64,000 nt of DNA from Linderina pennispora (Eukaryota; Kickxellomycota; Kickxellomycetes; Kickxellales; Kickxellaceae). Position 1 is the stretch's first letter. Each line of letters begins with the position of its first letter. Shown piece by piece: positions 12,256-22,542 of the stretch. The notes beneath the pieces are model-generated. The model saw nothing but the letters and a program-made list of their open reading frames with translations. It was not told the origin of the DNA and made no database searches. Location: positions 92,770 through 156,769 of the forward strand of contig NW_024468269.1 of NCBI RefSeq assembly GCF_002104995.1, in the 5' to 3' direction. The position numbers and the translations under genes were made by a program.

Positions 12256-12304
<49 letters not shown>
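12256..12304. repeat. (ATT)16 microsatellite
   Basis: Sixteen consecutive ATT units, about 170 bp upstream of the tRNA-Glu gene. Such tracts are often polymorphic in length. Confidence 0.95.
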
Positions 12305-12306
<2 letters not shown>

Positions 12307-12474
12307 GTTTATTCACGGATACCATTTTCAAGCAAGACCAGTGACTGCTATGTCTTTCGCAACCGACCCAGACAGTGCTGGCAATCGACCTACTGATCAA
12401 GCCTCTCCTTCACTCCTTTTAAACACCACAGTATAACAGCTTGGACGATGATTCTCTTGGAAGAGCGTCTCAAA

Positions 12475-12546
12475 TCCGCAATGGTCCAGTGGCTAGGATC
12501 CGACGCTCTCACCGTCGTGGCCGGGGTTCGATTCCCCGTTGCGGAA
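12475..12546 (+). tRNA. tRNA-Glu (anticodon CTC)
   Basis: A 72-nt cloverleaf: acceptor TCCGCAA pairs with TTGCGGA, followed by discriminator A. The D arm contains TGGTCCAGTGGCTAGGAT. The anticodon stem CGACG/CGTCG closes the loop CTCTCAC, which reads anticodon CTC (glutamate, GAG). The T arm GGGGTTCGATTCCCC is an intact B box. There is no intron, and the run TTTTGCTTTT just downstream fits a polymerase III terminator. It stands alone in AT-rich DNA, a common landing zone for transposons. Confidence 0.95.
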
Positions 12547-14789
12547 CTTTTGCTTTTGCTATGGTCTACGAATCCACCGGCAGTTCACAGCTGTCTTTCA
12601 TTTTGTTGAAGCCATGCCACTGTTTGTTTAGCGAGATGGTCTGTATACTACACTGGAGGGCTGTGCTAGGTTTTATAGATGATATTATCAATAAATCGGT
12701 GAGCGTGAGGTTTACATATTACTTGTTGTAGCCTATGATGTGCTCAATTAATCAAAGTTAGGGATCACTATAAAACTTCAAATGCTCTGAATCAAGTACT
12801 GCTGGTATATTCAACAAGGATGCAGTGGGCTGTACCACAGCTAGTAGGATTTTTGCCACTAGGGGCCGACAAGAATTATTTATCTATGTTGTGTACAGAT
12901 GATAATTTCCTAGTTATATCACAAGCTTAGCTAACAATGACACTCCATATAAATCTGCTGCTTGGAGAGGAATATAGAAACCCCTGTTGCTGGATAGGGA
13001 GAGATAGGAGTATTGACTGTATAGCATATGAAAGTTCTTGTTGACATATTGACTAAGATGGTAATCATAGTAACTCACAAATATAGTATAAGATGCACTT
13101 TAGTAAAAGAAAGAAATATCTAGAATCTGCATTTACTAAATAGGCTTTGTATCTCAAAGGAATATTGTGTTTGAAATGCACAGCGAAACCGTAAGAGTCC
13201 CCCAGCCTAGTCCAGTCTTAACTGGATGGCCTAGATTTCTAACTCAGGCAATAAAGGGGTAGAATATGAAAGTATATTGGAACAAAATCCTCAGCCAGCC
13301 ATTGTAGGTCCATATTGCACGCAAATCTAGTCTCAACGTGTCAAAGTATTCATACTGATTGTGATGTGAGGCAAACAGTATAATCTATATTTAGATGAGG
13401 ATATTCTTAATATACTGTCCCTGGCCTTTTAGTACCATATTAATATGTACTTTTAGCGTTAGCATCGACTCACTAGTTTCCCTACTACCATGAGTTTGGT
13501 TCCCTTAGTTTGGAAATAGACAACGAGCGCATAGCATAGTGGTCGATGACTCGGATCTGTGTGTAAACATATTTTAATCCTGGGACTAAAGAATACCGGA
13601 TGAGTAGTGCCCATGTAACGGTGGGCTTACTGAAAGGTGCAAACAGCAGTCTTGCTGGTTTGTCTATGGGCAATGCCGGAGATAGGTGCGCAATGATTAT
13701 ACGATCTCTTTTCATATATCCCCCATGCCTTCAGTTTCCACTCCACATTTTATAGAAGCACGGTCAGGAGTAGTATGTTTGGCACCATAGTATCTCTCAT
13801 TGGTGCATTATTTTTCGTATCAGCGTTGTAAAGTAAACTGAGGCATTATGCTTGAAGTTTTAAAAATAAGAAGTGAAAACTAAGCAGTTAAACCGATAAA
13901 GAAAAGGAAAAGGGTTCTTCAGAAAAGAGCTCAGCTTCACATAGCTGGGGGTTGTCAAGGCTGGATTTTCCTAACACAGTGACTTGCTGATTTCGGACTA
14001 ACCATATAGTCCATCTACTAGTGTCCAACTGATAGCCTCAGCAATAGCAGTTCTAATCAGAATGTACATCCACTTGGCTGAGCGGGTCCTGATGGTTTTG
14101 TATGCGACAATGGCTGCGCTTATAATGAACACGGCGACCGCCACCTCTGGCAGGATGATTCACCGGCGTGTACGAAAAGTAAATGGCAGGGTCCACTGAA
14201 GATGTCATCTATGGGTTTGTAGATTCAAGTGGGAGGAGGCAGTGTCACGAGGGAAAGAGGACAGCGATAGTCTGGGTATTCCACAGCGATGCTTGGGGAT
14301 GCCAGTGGATTTACATCGCTTGCATGCTGTGCACCCAGATCGGATGAATCAAAGCACCAGACCGGCAGAGGTGCTTAGGCATGGTTGTTCACCAAATGTA
14401 ACTGTTGGTAGAAGCATTCCTGAGGTCAGCTCTGGCTCTTTATTTTCTAGGCAGTGTGGCACAAACAAACTGGTCTCGCACGAGCCAAATCTGTCGGGTT
14501 ACCCTGCCAAAGAGCTGGAAGGATAGAGTGAGATAGAGTTCTTGGCCAAAAGTATTTTGGAATAGCATCCAGCCATTACCGAGTGGGATTGGTCAGGGTT
14601 CTAAAAATATCCAGGGCCAAGCCTGATCGAGTTCATGCATAAAGCCCAGCAACCATAGTTGTCGATATGTGGCATTCAAGCCATTTCGGTGTTTTGGATA
14701 ATGTTCTTTATTGCAGCATAAAACCGCACTTCATACATCACACCACTACCTCTCGTGACCAAGTATCCCCTAACTTCATTCAACGGCAA

Positions 14790-15451
14790 ATGTCAAAACG
14801 GCAGATAGTGAGCTACAATGACTTGTTTTCGGAGACGGAGGAGGCAGGGCAGGCGGGTACGTCCGAACCAGCCCCCAGCAGCGTAGAGGAAACAGCCCAG
14901 GTCGATATTTCTGAGATCGTCTCCTGCCAAGGAACATGGGATGACAGCGAGCTGATTCACGCATGGGACAGCACAATCGCAGATTACCGCAAGCAGCATG
15001 CAAACGTTCTTGGCGATCAGCAGGCGGCCGAGGAGCGACGCCAGACAGAAAGCAAGGTGGGGGAGTGGGAGGCAGTGGAGGACATTGAGCAAGTGGATGC
15101 GGGTCGGACAACCAAGCGGGCACGGACAGAAAGCGCAAGCGAAGGCCATGGGGAATCTCGGTGCGAATATGGCGGGTGGCAAGTGTCAAACCCAGAGCCA
15201 CCGGCGTCAGGTACGTTGCGGGAGGAGGGGTTGGCTGGTCTTGAGTGTAGGCCGTCTTCTGCAAGGAAAAGCAGTGGCTGGGTTCAAGCTATGCGTGACT
15301 GGGGCCGGATTAATGGACAAAGGTGCATGTTCTACTTGTAGAGGATGACGCATTGTACCGGCTCAACATGTCGTGGTACTATGCGGGATACTACGCAGGA
15401 TACTACCAGGTAAGAATTCGGAACAGCGAAAGAAAGCATTGCATAAAGTGA
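14790..15451 (+). CDS. SMN1: Survival motor neuron (SMN) homologue
   Basis: Core SMN-complex protein for Sm-ring assembly on spliceosomal snRNAs. Exon 1 (14790-15210) begins MSKRQIVSYNDLF and contains WDDSELIHAWDSTIADYRKQ, which fits the Gemin2-binding helix near the SMN N terminus. A GTACGT donor and a CTTGTAG acceptor join it to exon 2 (from 15342), which encodes the self-association YG box ALYRLNMSWYYAGYYAGYYQ. Reading straight on, the frame stops at 15449-15451 (176 residues). A GTAAGA right after the YG box (15410) could instead be a donor to a further small exon. No Tudor domain is visible between the two ends, as is usual for minimal fungal SMN proteins. An upstream in-frame start is possible, but MSKRQ fits the family start. 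Confidence 0.82.
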
Positions 15452-15687
15452 ATGGTTTATTTTTCACTGCAAGAATGCAAAAACTTGGCAGACCAAAAAA
15501 AGGGGAGGTTATATATGCAGTATATCGGAAGGGGTCGAACAGCAGCACGAAGAGGGTTGTTCAGGCTGACATTCTTTTTGTAAATAATTTGAGGTGTAGG
15601 CATATCGACACGGCAAGAGCCAAGCCAACACAGACTAACAGGGCTCGCGAGGTCAGGATAGTTGGTGCCTACTTCGCCTGGCAATAG

Positions 15688-15954
15688 CTATGCTTTGCCC
15701 TCCTTCTTCGCCTGAGCCTTCTACAGAGAAAGCAGACAATGTTTAGCTAGAGAACCATTCCGCGCTCAAATAAACCCCTCATGCGACTTGTCTCGTTCGT
15801 CTTTACTTACGGCCTGCTTCTGGCGCATAATCTCCGCATCGTGCTCCTGCTTCGACTTGAACGATATACCGTCTTCCTTCTTGTTGCCACCGGCCTTGGC
15901 CTGCTTCTTCAGGTTCTTGGCACGGGCAAGTTCGCGCTGGTTTCCACGGGTCAT
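15688..15954 (-). CDS. SERF/4F5 family small basic protein
   Basis: Small EDRK-rich factor. The N-terminal signature MTRGNQRELARAKNLKKQ is the family hallmark. Members are short, highly charged and disordered, and have been described as modulators of amyloid aggregation and RNA binders. Exon 1 is 15811-15954 and exon 2 is 15688-15720. A GTAAGT donor and a CTGTAG acceptor join QKQA to KAQAKKEGKA, giving 58 residues. Reading through the intron would give a longer unrelated tail, so the spliced form is preferred. An in-frame GTG-type extension upstream is ignored because homologues begin at MTRGN. Confidence 0.88.
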
Positions 15955-16145
15955 GGTGTTTGCTGAAAGTAGAGTGTATTCAAAGGAGAGGGGAGTGAAG
16001 GAGAAATGGGATTCGTGCCGTTCCCAGGCGGACAAGGGGGCAGAGCACGCTTATATTTCCAGGCGGTTCTGCAAAAATTCGCTGGCGGGGGTGGCGTGAA
16101 TAATTAATCCACGCGTTGGCACGCAAAAAATTACATGATTTTGGC

Positions 16146-17408
16146 CTAGCCCAGGTACTCACAGATCTTGGCCAGCAGCTCGCTGTTGTAGTCCTGGGTG
16201 ATCTCCCAGATCATGACACCGCCCAAGCGCTGGCGCAGCACATAGTCGGCCTTCCAGCTCACTGACACGGGGTCGTCAAAGGTAATCAGCACGCGCTCTT
16301 TTTCGCTGTACAGCACCGGTGCCTGGGCGCGGTCGTCCCAGTACGGTGTATATGATGAATTGGCCAGCATCTGGTCTGCTCTCAGCGCCTTGTAGTCAAA
16401 GACGCCATCCTCCCACGTGCCCTTGGGGACGCCCGAGAAGGGACATCCAAGGCCTGGCACTGGGCCACGGCCCTGCTCGTGCTTGACGTGGGCGAATCCA
16501 CGGCCGTAGAAGCCGATGCCAAGGACAGCCTTCTCAGGAGGCACACCAGCGCGGATGTAGTCAGAGACGGCCGTGTCACCGGTGATGCCCGAGGAGGCCA
16601 GCGATGACTCAAACAGGTTCTGCTGGTGCGCAGTGGTGGGTGACCAGGCACCAGCATAGTCGTATGTCATGATGTTGATTGTGTCAACAACGTGCGCGAT
16701 GGCGGCGAGATCCAGGTGCCTGTAGACGCTGCGTGCGGCTGACGTCGAGATGCTAATCTCGTAGCGGCCGAAGCGCGGGGGCGGCAGCGAGTCCAGGTGC
16801 GTGCGCAGATCGTACAGCAGGTGGGCGTAATTTGCCGCATCGGCTGGCGAATGCGGGTTCCCCTCCATGCCGCCCTCAACGGGGTGCTCCCAGTCGATAT
16901 CGACTCCGTCGAACTGGTACTTTTGCAGGAACTCGCCCACGGACCGGATGAACTCCATGCGTGACTCGTACGCCGACGTCATCTTTGAGAAGCCGGCCGA
17001 CCACGTCCATCCGCCCACAGAGATGATGGACCGCAGATGTGGGTTGCGGCGGCGCACCGGGCTGGCAGGGTTGTTGAACTCGCCAAAGCTGCCCTTGACG
17101 TCACCAGGCTGGTACTGAGTGTCGGGCCACGGCTTCTCGACGTCGGCCCAGGGGTCGCCTAGCGCAATCTTATTGTTCACGAGGTTGGCAAAGCCGTAGT
17201 TGATGTGAGTCAGGCGCTCGACGGGGATGTCGGCGGGGTTGAACTTGCGGTCGTAGATGGCCCATGCCGGATAGTAGGCGATTTTGCGCGGGCGGTGCAT
17301 AGTGCCGTTGTTCGTGTAGGGGATGTATAGAATGAGGGAAATGAGGAAAAAGGACACAAGAGAGATAGTTGCTAGCTGGGGTCGGGTCAAATTGGTTGCG
17401 GCATTCAT
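16146..17408 (-). CDS. GH18 chitinase with N-terminal membrane anchor
   Basis: Glycoside hydrolase family 18 enzyme that cleaves chitin beta-1,4 linkages. The 420-residue frame has a hydrophobic segment (about 10-30) that can be a signal anchor or signal peptide. The catalytic site motif FDGVDIDWE (DxxDxDxE) follows, with the acid-base glutamate at about residue 174. Other family blocks are ISVGGWTWS, INIMTYDYAGAW and a C-terminal GGVMIWEITQDYN with the active-site Trp. The protein therefore looks catalytically competent. Its likely substrate is the fungus's own cell-wall chitin, although exogenous chitin is possible. No carbohydrate-binding module is seen. It is a single exon without frameshifts. 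Confidence 0.92.
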   Translation of the reverse strand: MNAATNLTRPQLATISLVSFFLISLILYIPYTNNGTMHRPRKIAYYPAWAIYDRKFNPADIPVERLTHINYGFANLVNNKIALGDPWADVEKPWPDTQYQPGDVKGSFGEFNNPASPVRRRNPHLRSIISVGGWTWSAGFSKMTSAYESRMEFIRSVGEFLQKYQFDGVDIDWEHPVEGGMEGNPHSPADAANYAHLLYDLRTHLDSLPPPRFGRYEISISTSAARSVYRHLDLAAIAHVVDTINIMTYDYAGAWSPTTAHQQNLFESSLASSGITGDTAVSDYIRAGVPPEKAVLGIGFYGRGFAHVKHEQGRGPVPGLGCPFSGVPKGTWEDGVFDYKALRADQMLANSSYTPYWDDRAQAPVLYSEKERVLITFDDPVSVSWKADYVLRQRLGGVMIWEITQDYNSELLAKICEYLG

Positions 17409-17502
17409 TCCCAGAGGCGACAGCTTGGCTTAAATAGGATGTTAAAAGAACAGAAAAAAAGAAGCAGGGTTGTCTTGGCAAGCAGCAGTGCCAGCATCCT
17501 AT

Positions 17503-18513
17503 TTATAGGCTGGCGCCAATGCCGCGGGCTTCCATCAGCGGCAGTGGCAGCAGCAGGGCTGGTGACATCACCTGCAGCTGCTCAGGGCGGCAGAACGAGT
17601 ACCCGACAAGGCCCAGCGCCGAGTGCAGCGGGTCAGGGTAGTCGCCGGGCGTCTTGCCAACGCCGCCAAACTTGCTCTGGCACGTCATCAGGAAGCCGAA
17701 GGTGCCGTCGCTGTCAATCAGCTCGTGGCCGCCGAGCATCTCCACGGCCGCGCCGACCCAGAAGGCATAGCACGCATCAGGGACCTTGTTGACACGGCCG
17801 TTGTAGCCATCGTTTTGGCGATACAGCGCCCACCGCAGCACCCGGTCCGTCGGGATAGCATCCAGGCGGCCCATCAGCGCCAGGCTGGCCACGCAGCAGT
17901 AGACGTGGCCGCCATGGGACTCTTGGAACGGCACCTGTGTGAGTCCGCCGTCATAGCACACGCAGCTCTGGATATACGCAACCGCAGCCTGCTTGTCGAC
18001 CCCAGACCAGTCGCCCAGAATCTCGGACACAGCGCACGCGCAGTAGATGAATCGCGGGTCGCGCTCGGTCGTGTGCGGGTGGGGCGAGAAGCAGCCGGAT
18101 TCCTGCTGCAGCTCGCGCATGACGCCGATAATTGCCTTCTTGTCGACCCGCTCCAGCGAGTCTCCCAGCAGGACCAGGGCGCTCAGTGCTGAGTACGTGG
18201 CTGCCAGGTTGCCGCAGTTGGCCGGCATATACTCGATCTGGTCGTGTGGGCCAAACATACTGCTGCCGCGGAAGCCGCGGTACTTGGCGTTGCTGTTGTC
18301 TGCGTTTGCTGGCACCTGCTGCGCATAGATCCACTCGATGATGCCGTGCCTGTCGTTGCTGGTGAGTGCCTCGTCGATAGCGCCAAGGGCCGCCAGTCCC
18401 ACCAGACTCAACTGAACCAGCATCATGCGCGTTGCGTCCAGCGACTGCATGGCTGCTGGCAGCATCTCGAGGCAGCGCTTGAAGTAGCGGATGTGCAGGT
18501 CCCGGTTCAACAT
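17503..18513 (-). CDS. CDC43: Geranylgeranyltransferase type I beta subunit
   Basis: Catalytic subunit that attaches geranylgeranyl to CAAX proteins such as Rho GTPases; it would work with a shared alpha subunit encoded elsewhere. The 336-residue protein has the prenyltransferase alpha-alpha toroid repeats: GIIEWIYAQQ, GFRGSSMFG, ATYSALSALVLLGD, ESHGGHVYCCVASLALMG and GYNGRVNKVPDACYAFWVG. The last block holds the Asp and Cys zinc ligands (PDACY); the His ligand lies in DPLHSALG. The Phe-rich upstream extension begins with GTG and is rejected. MLNRDLHIRYFKRCLEMLP fits the family N terminus, so the ATG at 18511-18513 is used. GGTase-I is preferred over farnesyltransferase because of the FRGSS and YCA blocks. 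Confidence 0.88.
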   Translation of the reverse strand: MLNRDLHIRYFKRCLEMLPAAMQSLDATRMMLVQLSLVGLAALGAIDEALTSNDRHGIIEWIYAQQVPANADNSNAKYRGFRGSSMFGPHDQIEYMPANCGNLAATYSALSALVLLGDSLERVDKKAIIGVMRELQQESGCFSPHPHTTERDPRFIYCACAVSEILGDWSGVDKQAAVAYIQSCVCYDGGLTQVPFQESHGGHVYCCVASLALMGRLDAIPTDRVLRWALYRQNDGYNGRVNKVPDACYAFWVGAAVEMLGGHELIDSDGTFGFLMTCQSKFGGVGKTPGDYPDPLHSALGLVGYSFCRPEQLQVMSPALLLPLPLMEARGIGASL

Positions 18514-18691
18514 GCCGACAAAGATTAAGAAGAGGAAGAAGAAGAAAAAGCACGGGTTGTTGTGGTGCAGCGCCACTCGCCCGGTTTCCGATTTACCTCG
18601 TAATCGCCATCAAAGCGCCTGTTCGTTGTGGGTGCTGACTACTTCAGCTCATGCTTTATTGTCCTTTGTGCATTTATCAGAGACGCTTGTG

Positions 18692-20392
18692 CTAGGCCAT
18701 GCCGCGGCTGGCCAGGAACTCCTTGACACGGGACCGGTCGACGGTCTGGATAAAGTACTCGCCGCCGTTGTCGGTCCAGCTGACGCACTGGCTCCAGTAC
18801 TGGTACCGCTTGACTGCCAGGATGCTCTCGGGTGCCTGCACGTTCCGGGCATTGATCTTGTAGTCGGGTGTCACAAACGGCTTCAGCGAGATGATCCGGG
18901 TGCCTTCCTTCAGATCAAGGAACATCTGCAGCAGGTTCTGGTTCAGTGCGCTGTCAAACGCGTAGTTGTTCACCAGGAGCACGTCGGCTTTCGGCAGCAG
19001 TCGTGTGATCTCGGGCGCCTCGCAGAAATCCCCGCGCCAGATGTCCACTTGCCCGTGACTGAACTGCAGCTGCCGCATGCGGTTGCGGAACTCAACTGCC
19101 TGCCGCCTGGCGAACCGCGCTGGGACCTTCATGATCTCGATGCCTGATGCATGGCAGCCGGTCTGCGCTGCCACCTGCAGCACGACGTTGCCGATTCCGC
19201 AGCCAAGGTCGATAAACACCGAGTCGTGGGTTATGCCTGTCCGCTCAATGAACTCGCTGATCAGCATCGGCAGGATCTCGCCATACACGTTGTTGGAGAA
19301 TGCCTTGTACTGTCGCAGCAGGTCCACCGTCGGCGCTACCACGCGGTTGTACGTCTGCTCCACCACGTGGATCGCCAGGTCAGCCGGGATCTCGCCCGCA
19401 CCAAACCGCATCCGGACATTGCCCTTGGTCTGCTCGGCATCCAGCAGCGCGTTAAAGTCTGCCACGGCCTCAACAAAGTCCTCGCCGTTCTTGCGATTCC
19501 GCGCCCGCTCCAGCCGCCGCGCAATGCCGTTCTCCTTGTCGCCGCACACCCGCTGCTCAAACGACTCCGAGTCGACCAGATAGCTGGCGATCATCGATAC
19601 TGTCAGCATCAGGTCATTAACCGGCAGGTACTCGTCTTTGGCCTCGGCGTCGCGGTCGTAGCCCTTGGGCATCAGCAGCGAGAACTCCTCGGTGGCCCCC
19701 GGCGCCGGCAAGTGCAGGGCGACCTGCACCGGGTGTGTCTTTCGCGACGCTGCCCACGAAAAGTACTCTCCGTAGACTGTTTCGCTCAGACGGACCGCAT
19801 CCACCGAGCTGACCGCCTCCGTTGCATTCCCGGCCACCGGCGATGCTGGCGCTGGCGCCTCGGCAACCTTGAGATTATCTAGGCTTGCTGGGACGCTGCA
19901 GCTGCGCTCGATACCGCCTGCAGGCGGACTACCGCTGCTGCTCTTCACCTGCAGCCGCCGCTTCGCCGCCCTCTGTGGTGGCGACTCGTCGAACCCGCGC
20001 CGCTTCGGCGTAGGCGACCCAGGCAGCGACCCAATGCGCTCCCGTCCACGGCTGACAGTTGCCGCTGAGTCGCGCGGGCTGCGCCTGCTCGTTGGGTCGG
20101 TTGCATGCGATGTGCGTCGCCGCTTAATCTCGCCACCGCTAAGCGGCGACTGCGCATGCCTTACAGGAGACACGCGCTCGGTGCTCGTCTGCCGCACTGT
20201 GTGTGGGTGGCTGGACCGCCGGGCGGTGCTGGCGGTGGTGGTGCTGCGGCCTACTGATGCAGGCACATTGGTTGTTGACAGGGGCCGTCGCCGCTCGGTA
20301 CGCCCGGATTTGCTGACTATCCGCTCCTCGATTCGGATGCTCACGGTTGGTGGGGCGGCTGCCTTGCTGCTATTTCCAAAGAACAGATCCAT
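18692..20392 (-). CDS. DOT1: DOT1 histone H3-K79 methyltransferase
   Basis: Non-SET lysine methyltransferase that modifies H3K79 on nucleosomes and influences silencing and DNA-damage checkpoints. The 566-residue frame has a long basic disordered N terminus (about 1-200), which in the family aids nucleosome binding. The DOT1 catalytic fold follows: YNRVVAPTVDLLRQYKAFSN, the SAM-binding motif FIDLGCGIGNVVLQ (about 392-405), GIEIMKVPARFA, then LLVNNYAFD and GTRIISLKPF. The ATG at 20390-20392 is the first true ATG; a TTG two codons upstream is ignored. It is intronless and unbroken, and converges on the GGTase gene's upstream region. Confidence 0.93.
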   Translation of the reverse strand: MDLFFGNSSKAAAPPTVSIRIEERIVSKSGRTERRRPLSTTNVPASVGRSTTTASTARRSSHPHTVRQTSTERVSPVRHAQSPLSGGEIKRRRTSHATDPTSRRSPRDSAATVSRGRERIGSLPGSPTPKRRGFDESPPQRAAKRRLQVKSSSGSPPAGGIERSCSVPASLDNLKVAEAPAPASPVAGNATEAVSSVDAVRLSETVYGEYFSWAASRKTHPVQVALHLPAPGATEEFSLLMPKGYDRDAEAKDEYLPVNDLMLTVSMIASYLVDSESFEQRVCGDKENGIARRLERARNRKNGEDFVEAVADFNALLDAEQTKGNVRMRFGAGEIPADLAIHVVEQTYNRVVAPTVDLLRQYKAFSNNVYGEILPMLISEFIERTGITHDSVFIDLGCGIGNVVLQVAAQTGCHASGIEIMKVPARFARRQAVEFRNRMRQLQFSHGQVDIWRGDFCEAPEITRLLPKADVLLVNNYAFDSALNQNLLQMFLDLKEGTRIISLKPFVTPDYKINARNVQAPESILAVKRYQYWSQCVSWTDNGGEYFIQTVDRSRVKEFLASRGMA

Positions 20393-20594
20393 TATCAAAA
20401 GGTAAAGTGCCTGCAGAGAGCGTAAAAGGGGGGGGGGTCAAAAATACAGAAACTACGAGTAAAAAAACAGCTTTTGGAGAAGCAAAGGGAAGAAGGGAGA
20501 AAATCGGGCGGGAGCGGGATAAAAAGGGGGCAAAATTGTTCCCCCACTTGGCGCACTTGCGTGATTGAGCAAATTTCTGCTGGGACACATCTGG

Positions 20595-21650
20595 TTACAG
20601 GTTGGCCGCAATGAACGCTGCCAAAATCATCACCGCGCCAACATAGTACGGCAGCCCAACAGCAACGCCCTTCCACAGGATATCGCCGGCCATGCTCAGC
20701 GGGATGGTCAACGACAGCCCCAGCGTCACCACCAGCGGCGAGGTCATCAGCACCGCCATCAGCCACAGGTAGTCCGACAGGAACGTGCCGATGAGCGCGT
20801 TGACAAGGATCATCAGCCAGAGGCTCGCCGACCCCGGCAGCGCAAACGTCTCAATGCCCAGCCAGTGCAGCAGGAAGAACCCGGGCCACAGCAGCACAAT
20901 GTTCGCCAGCCCGACCGACCCAAAGAACAGCGACGAGTCGAGCCTTGACTCGTCGCCAATCTTCAGCTTCAGCAGCGTCGTGTAGCAGCCGTACAGGAAT
21001 GCGCTGCTCAGCGCCAGCAGGTCGCCGAACCACGCCAGCGGCATGGCCTGCACGCCCGCCGGGTCAGCCCCGTAGTGCATGATGCTGTACACTCCCATGA
21101 TGCTCACCAGCACCGCTCCCAGCCGCATCGCGTTGAACCGCTCCACGCCTGCAACTGCGCCGATCGCCAGCGTAAACAGGCCCGAGGTCGCGCACAAGAT
21201 AGACGAATTGGCCACTGTCGTGTATGCCAGAGACGCATTCTGAGTGATGTTTGCTGCAAACCACAGCATGCAGAAGCTGACTCCCAGCTGCACCGTCTCG
21301 CGCACTGTCAGCTTGGCCTGCAAGAGTGGTGGTGCGTGGGAATGCTGTGCCGGCTGCCCATCGCTGACTAATGGCGAGCCCTCCTCGCTTGTCTGCGAGC
21401 TGAGGCTCTCTTCGCTCGCTGACCGCTTGCGCTGGCCGATGCGGTCGTGCGAGTGCCGCCGCGAAAAGTACGCCCCGACCAGGTAGAACGAGAATGTGCC
21501 TGTGTTCAGGTATGTGATGAAAAACGGGTGGTTAAAGTCTTGCTCGCCAAACAGGTTGCTGACCAGGAACGACGAGCCGACCCAGATAAACACCACGCAG
21601 AGCAGCAGAAGGAGGCCCACTATACGCCGCGACGACAGTGCTGAAGCCAT
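20595..21650 (-). CDS. SLC35F-type (DMT superfamily) membrane transporter
   Basis: Polytopic membrane protein of 351 residues with about ten hydrophobic segments, resembling the SLC35F5/yeast YML018C group in the drug/metabolite transporter superfamily. Seen blocks include FIWVGSSFLVSNLF near the N terminus, FFITYLNTGTFSFYLVG, SLAYTTVANSSILCATSGLF and LLALSSAFLYGCYTTLLK. The C-terminal half holds TFLSDYLWLMAVLMTSPLVV and LSLTIPLSMAGDILW. A charged Ser/Glu-rich cytosolic loop (about residues 70-110) separates the first TMs from the core. The substrate of this subgroup is not settled, so none is assigned. The ORF extends upstream, but MASALSSRRIVG (ATG at 21648-21650) places the first membrane helix correctly. 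Confidence 0.82.
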   Translation of the reverse strand: MASALSSRRIVGLLLLLCVVFIWVGSSFLVSNLFGEQDFNHPFFITYLNTGTFSFYLVGAYFSRRHSHDRIGQRKRSASEESLSSQTSEEGSPLVSDGQPAQHSHAPPLLQAKLTVRETVQLGVSFCMLWFAANITQNASLAYTTVANSSILCATSGLFTLAIGAVAGVERFNAMRLGAVLVSIMGVYSIMHYGADPAGVQAMPLAWFGDLLALSSAFLYGCYTTLLKLKIGDESRLDSSLFFGSVGLANIVLLWPGFFLLHWLGIETFALPGSASLWLMILVNALIGTFLSDYLWLMAVLMTSPLVVTLGLSLTIPLSMAGDILWKGVAVGLPYYVGAVMILAAFIAANL

Positions 21651-21966
21651 AGGGAGGGATGTCGCGCAAAAGGTAGAGAAAAATCTGTGTGGCAGAAACG
21701 GAGCAGAAGAAAATTTTACAGGCTGAGCCAAAATGCCGTTTACCGTGGCGGAAATGGGGTGAAGGCTCCCTTCCTGCGGCCAACGGGCGTGGCGATCGCT
21801 GTTTGGTACTTGTGTGAGCATTTGGAGCCTTCAACGCGCGGATTAGCCGATTATCGCGCCAGGATCAGCCAGATAAGTGAAGGCCTGCCTGCGCCAAACC
21901 CCTCGCTTTTCGAATTCAGACCTTGTCTTCTGAACCGGGTCTCTTCAATTCAGCCTACATTCTACA

Positions 21967-22389
21967 ATGTCTCTCGCACGCTTCATTAAGTTCTCGCTCA
22001 AAAACTCGCCGCGCCAGAACTTTGAGATCTACCGCAAACTCGACGACGCAAAGTGGGGTACCCACGTCGGCACTGATGAGCTCGGCAACCGCTACTTCAT
22101 GAACCCGACTGAGCGCTACGGCCGCGAGCGCTGGGTCATCCCCGCCGGCAGAGCCGTTGATGTCGATGCCAGCAGGATTCCGCCCAGATGGCGTGGCTGG
22201 CTCCACAAGGTCACCGACGAGATCCCCAAGGCCACTGCCGAGGAGGACGCAGAGTACCTGTGCCGCCCCAAGTGGATGGCGTTCCCGCACTACGAAAACT
22301 ACACTGGCACCAGGAAGGCCTATGTCACGTACAACACGGTCAAGCCAAAGTACGAGAGCTGGGAGCCCGCCGTTGCTCCGCGCCAGTAG
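21967..22389 (+). CDS. NDUFA12: Complex I accessory subunit NDUFA12 (B17.2)
   Basis: Matrix-side accessory subunit of mitochondrial NADH:ubiquinone oxidoreductase. The 140-residue protein contains KWGTHVGTDELGNRYF, YGRERWVIPAG and IPPRWRGWLHKVTDEIP, the conserved core of the B17.2 family. Length matches the family (about 140-150). Its presence indicates that this fungus keeps complex I, unlike Saccharomyces. The ATG at 21967 follows closely on a pyrimidine-rich leader. It is a single exon, transcribed divergently from the transporter. Confidence 0.93.
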   Translation: MSLARFIKFSLKNSPRQNFEIYRKLDDAKWGTHVGTDELGNRYFMNPTERYGRERWVIPAGRAVDVDASRIPPRWRGWLHKVTDEIPKATAEEDAEYLCRPKWMAFPHYENYTGTRKAYVTYNTVKPKYESWEPAVAPRQ

Positions 22390-22542
22390 GGGGGTGATGC
22401 TTGGGGGTTTAGAGAATAAAAATGGTGACTCTGTGACTGCTGGCCATGTACAGTGTAGAGGAGGGGACTGGAGGCATATTCATCTCGTTTGGAGAGCATA
22501 GAGAAAGGCTAAGAGAGCGTTAAAATGCAAAAGGGAAAATGG

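Larger units (their letters stand above)
10131..14789. other. AT-rich gene desert around a tRNA gene
   Basis: About 4.7 kb of markedly AT-rich DNA between two GC-rich gene blocks. It holds a T24 tract, one arm of an inverted-repeat element, an (ATT)16 microsatellite and a tRNA-Glu gene, each listed separately. No protein-coding gene can be supported. The composition resembles the transposon island at 48871-59238, so old insertions are a likely source. Confidence 0.6.

Noticed and set aside
12025..12474. Solo LTR upstream of the tRNA gene
   Set aside because: No TG...CA ends, primer-binding site or target duplication could be defined; kept only as a weak promoter note.
18514..18576. Phe-rich N-terminal extension of the GGTase beta subunit
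   Set aside because: It begins with GTG, is encoded by a pyrimidine-rich leader tract and is absent from the family.
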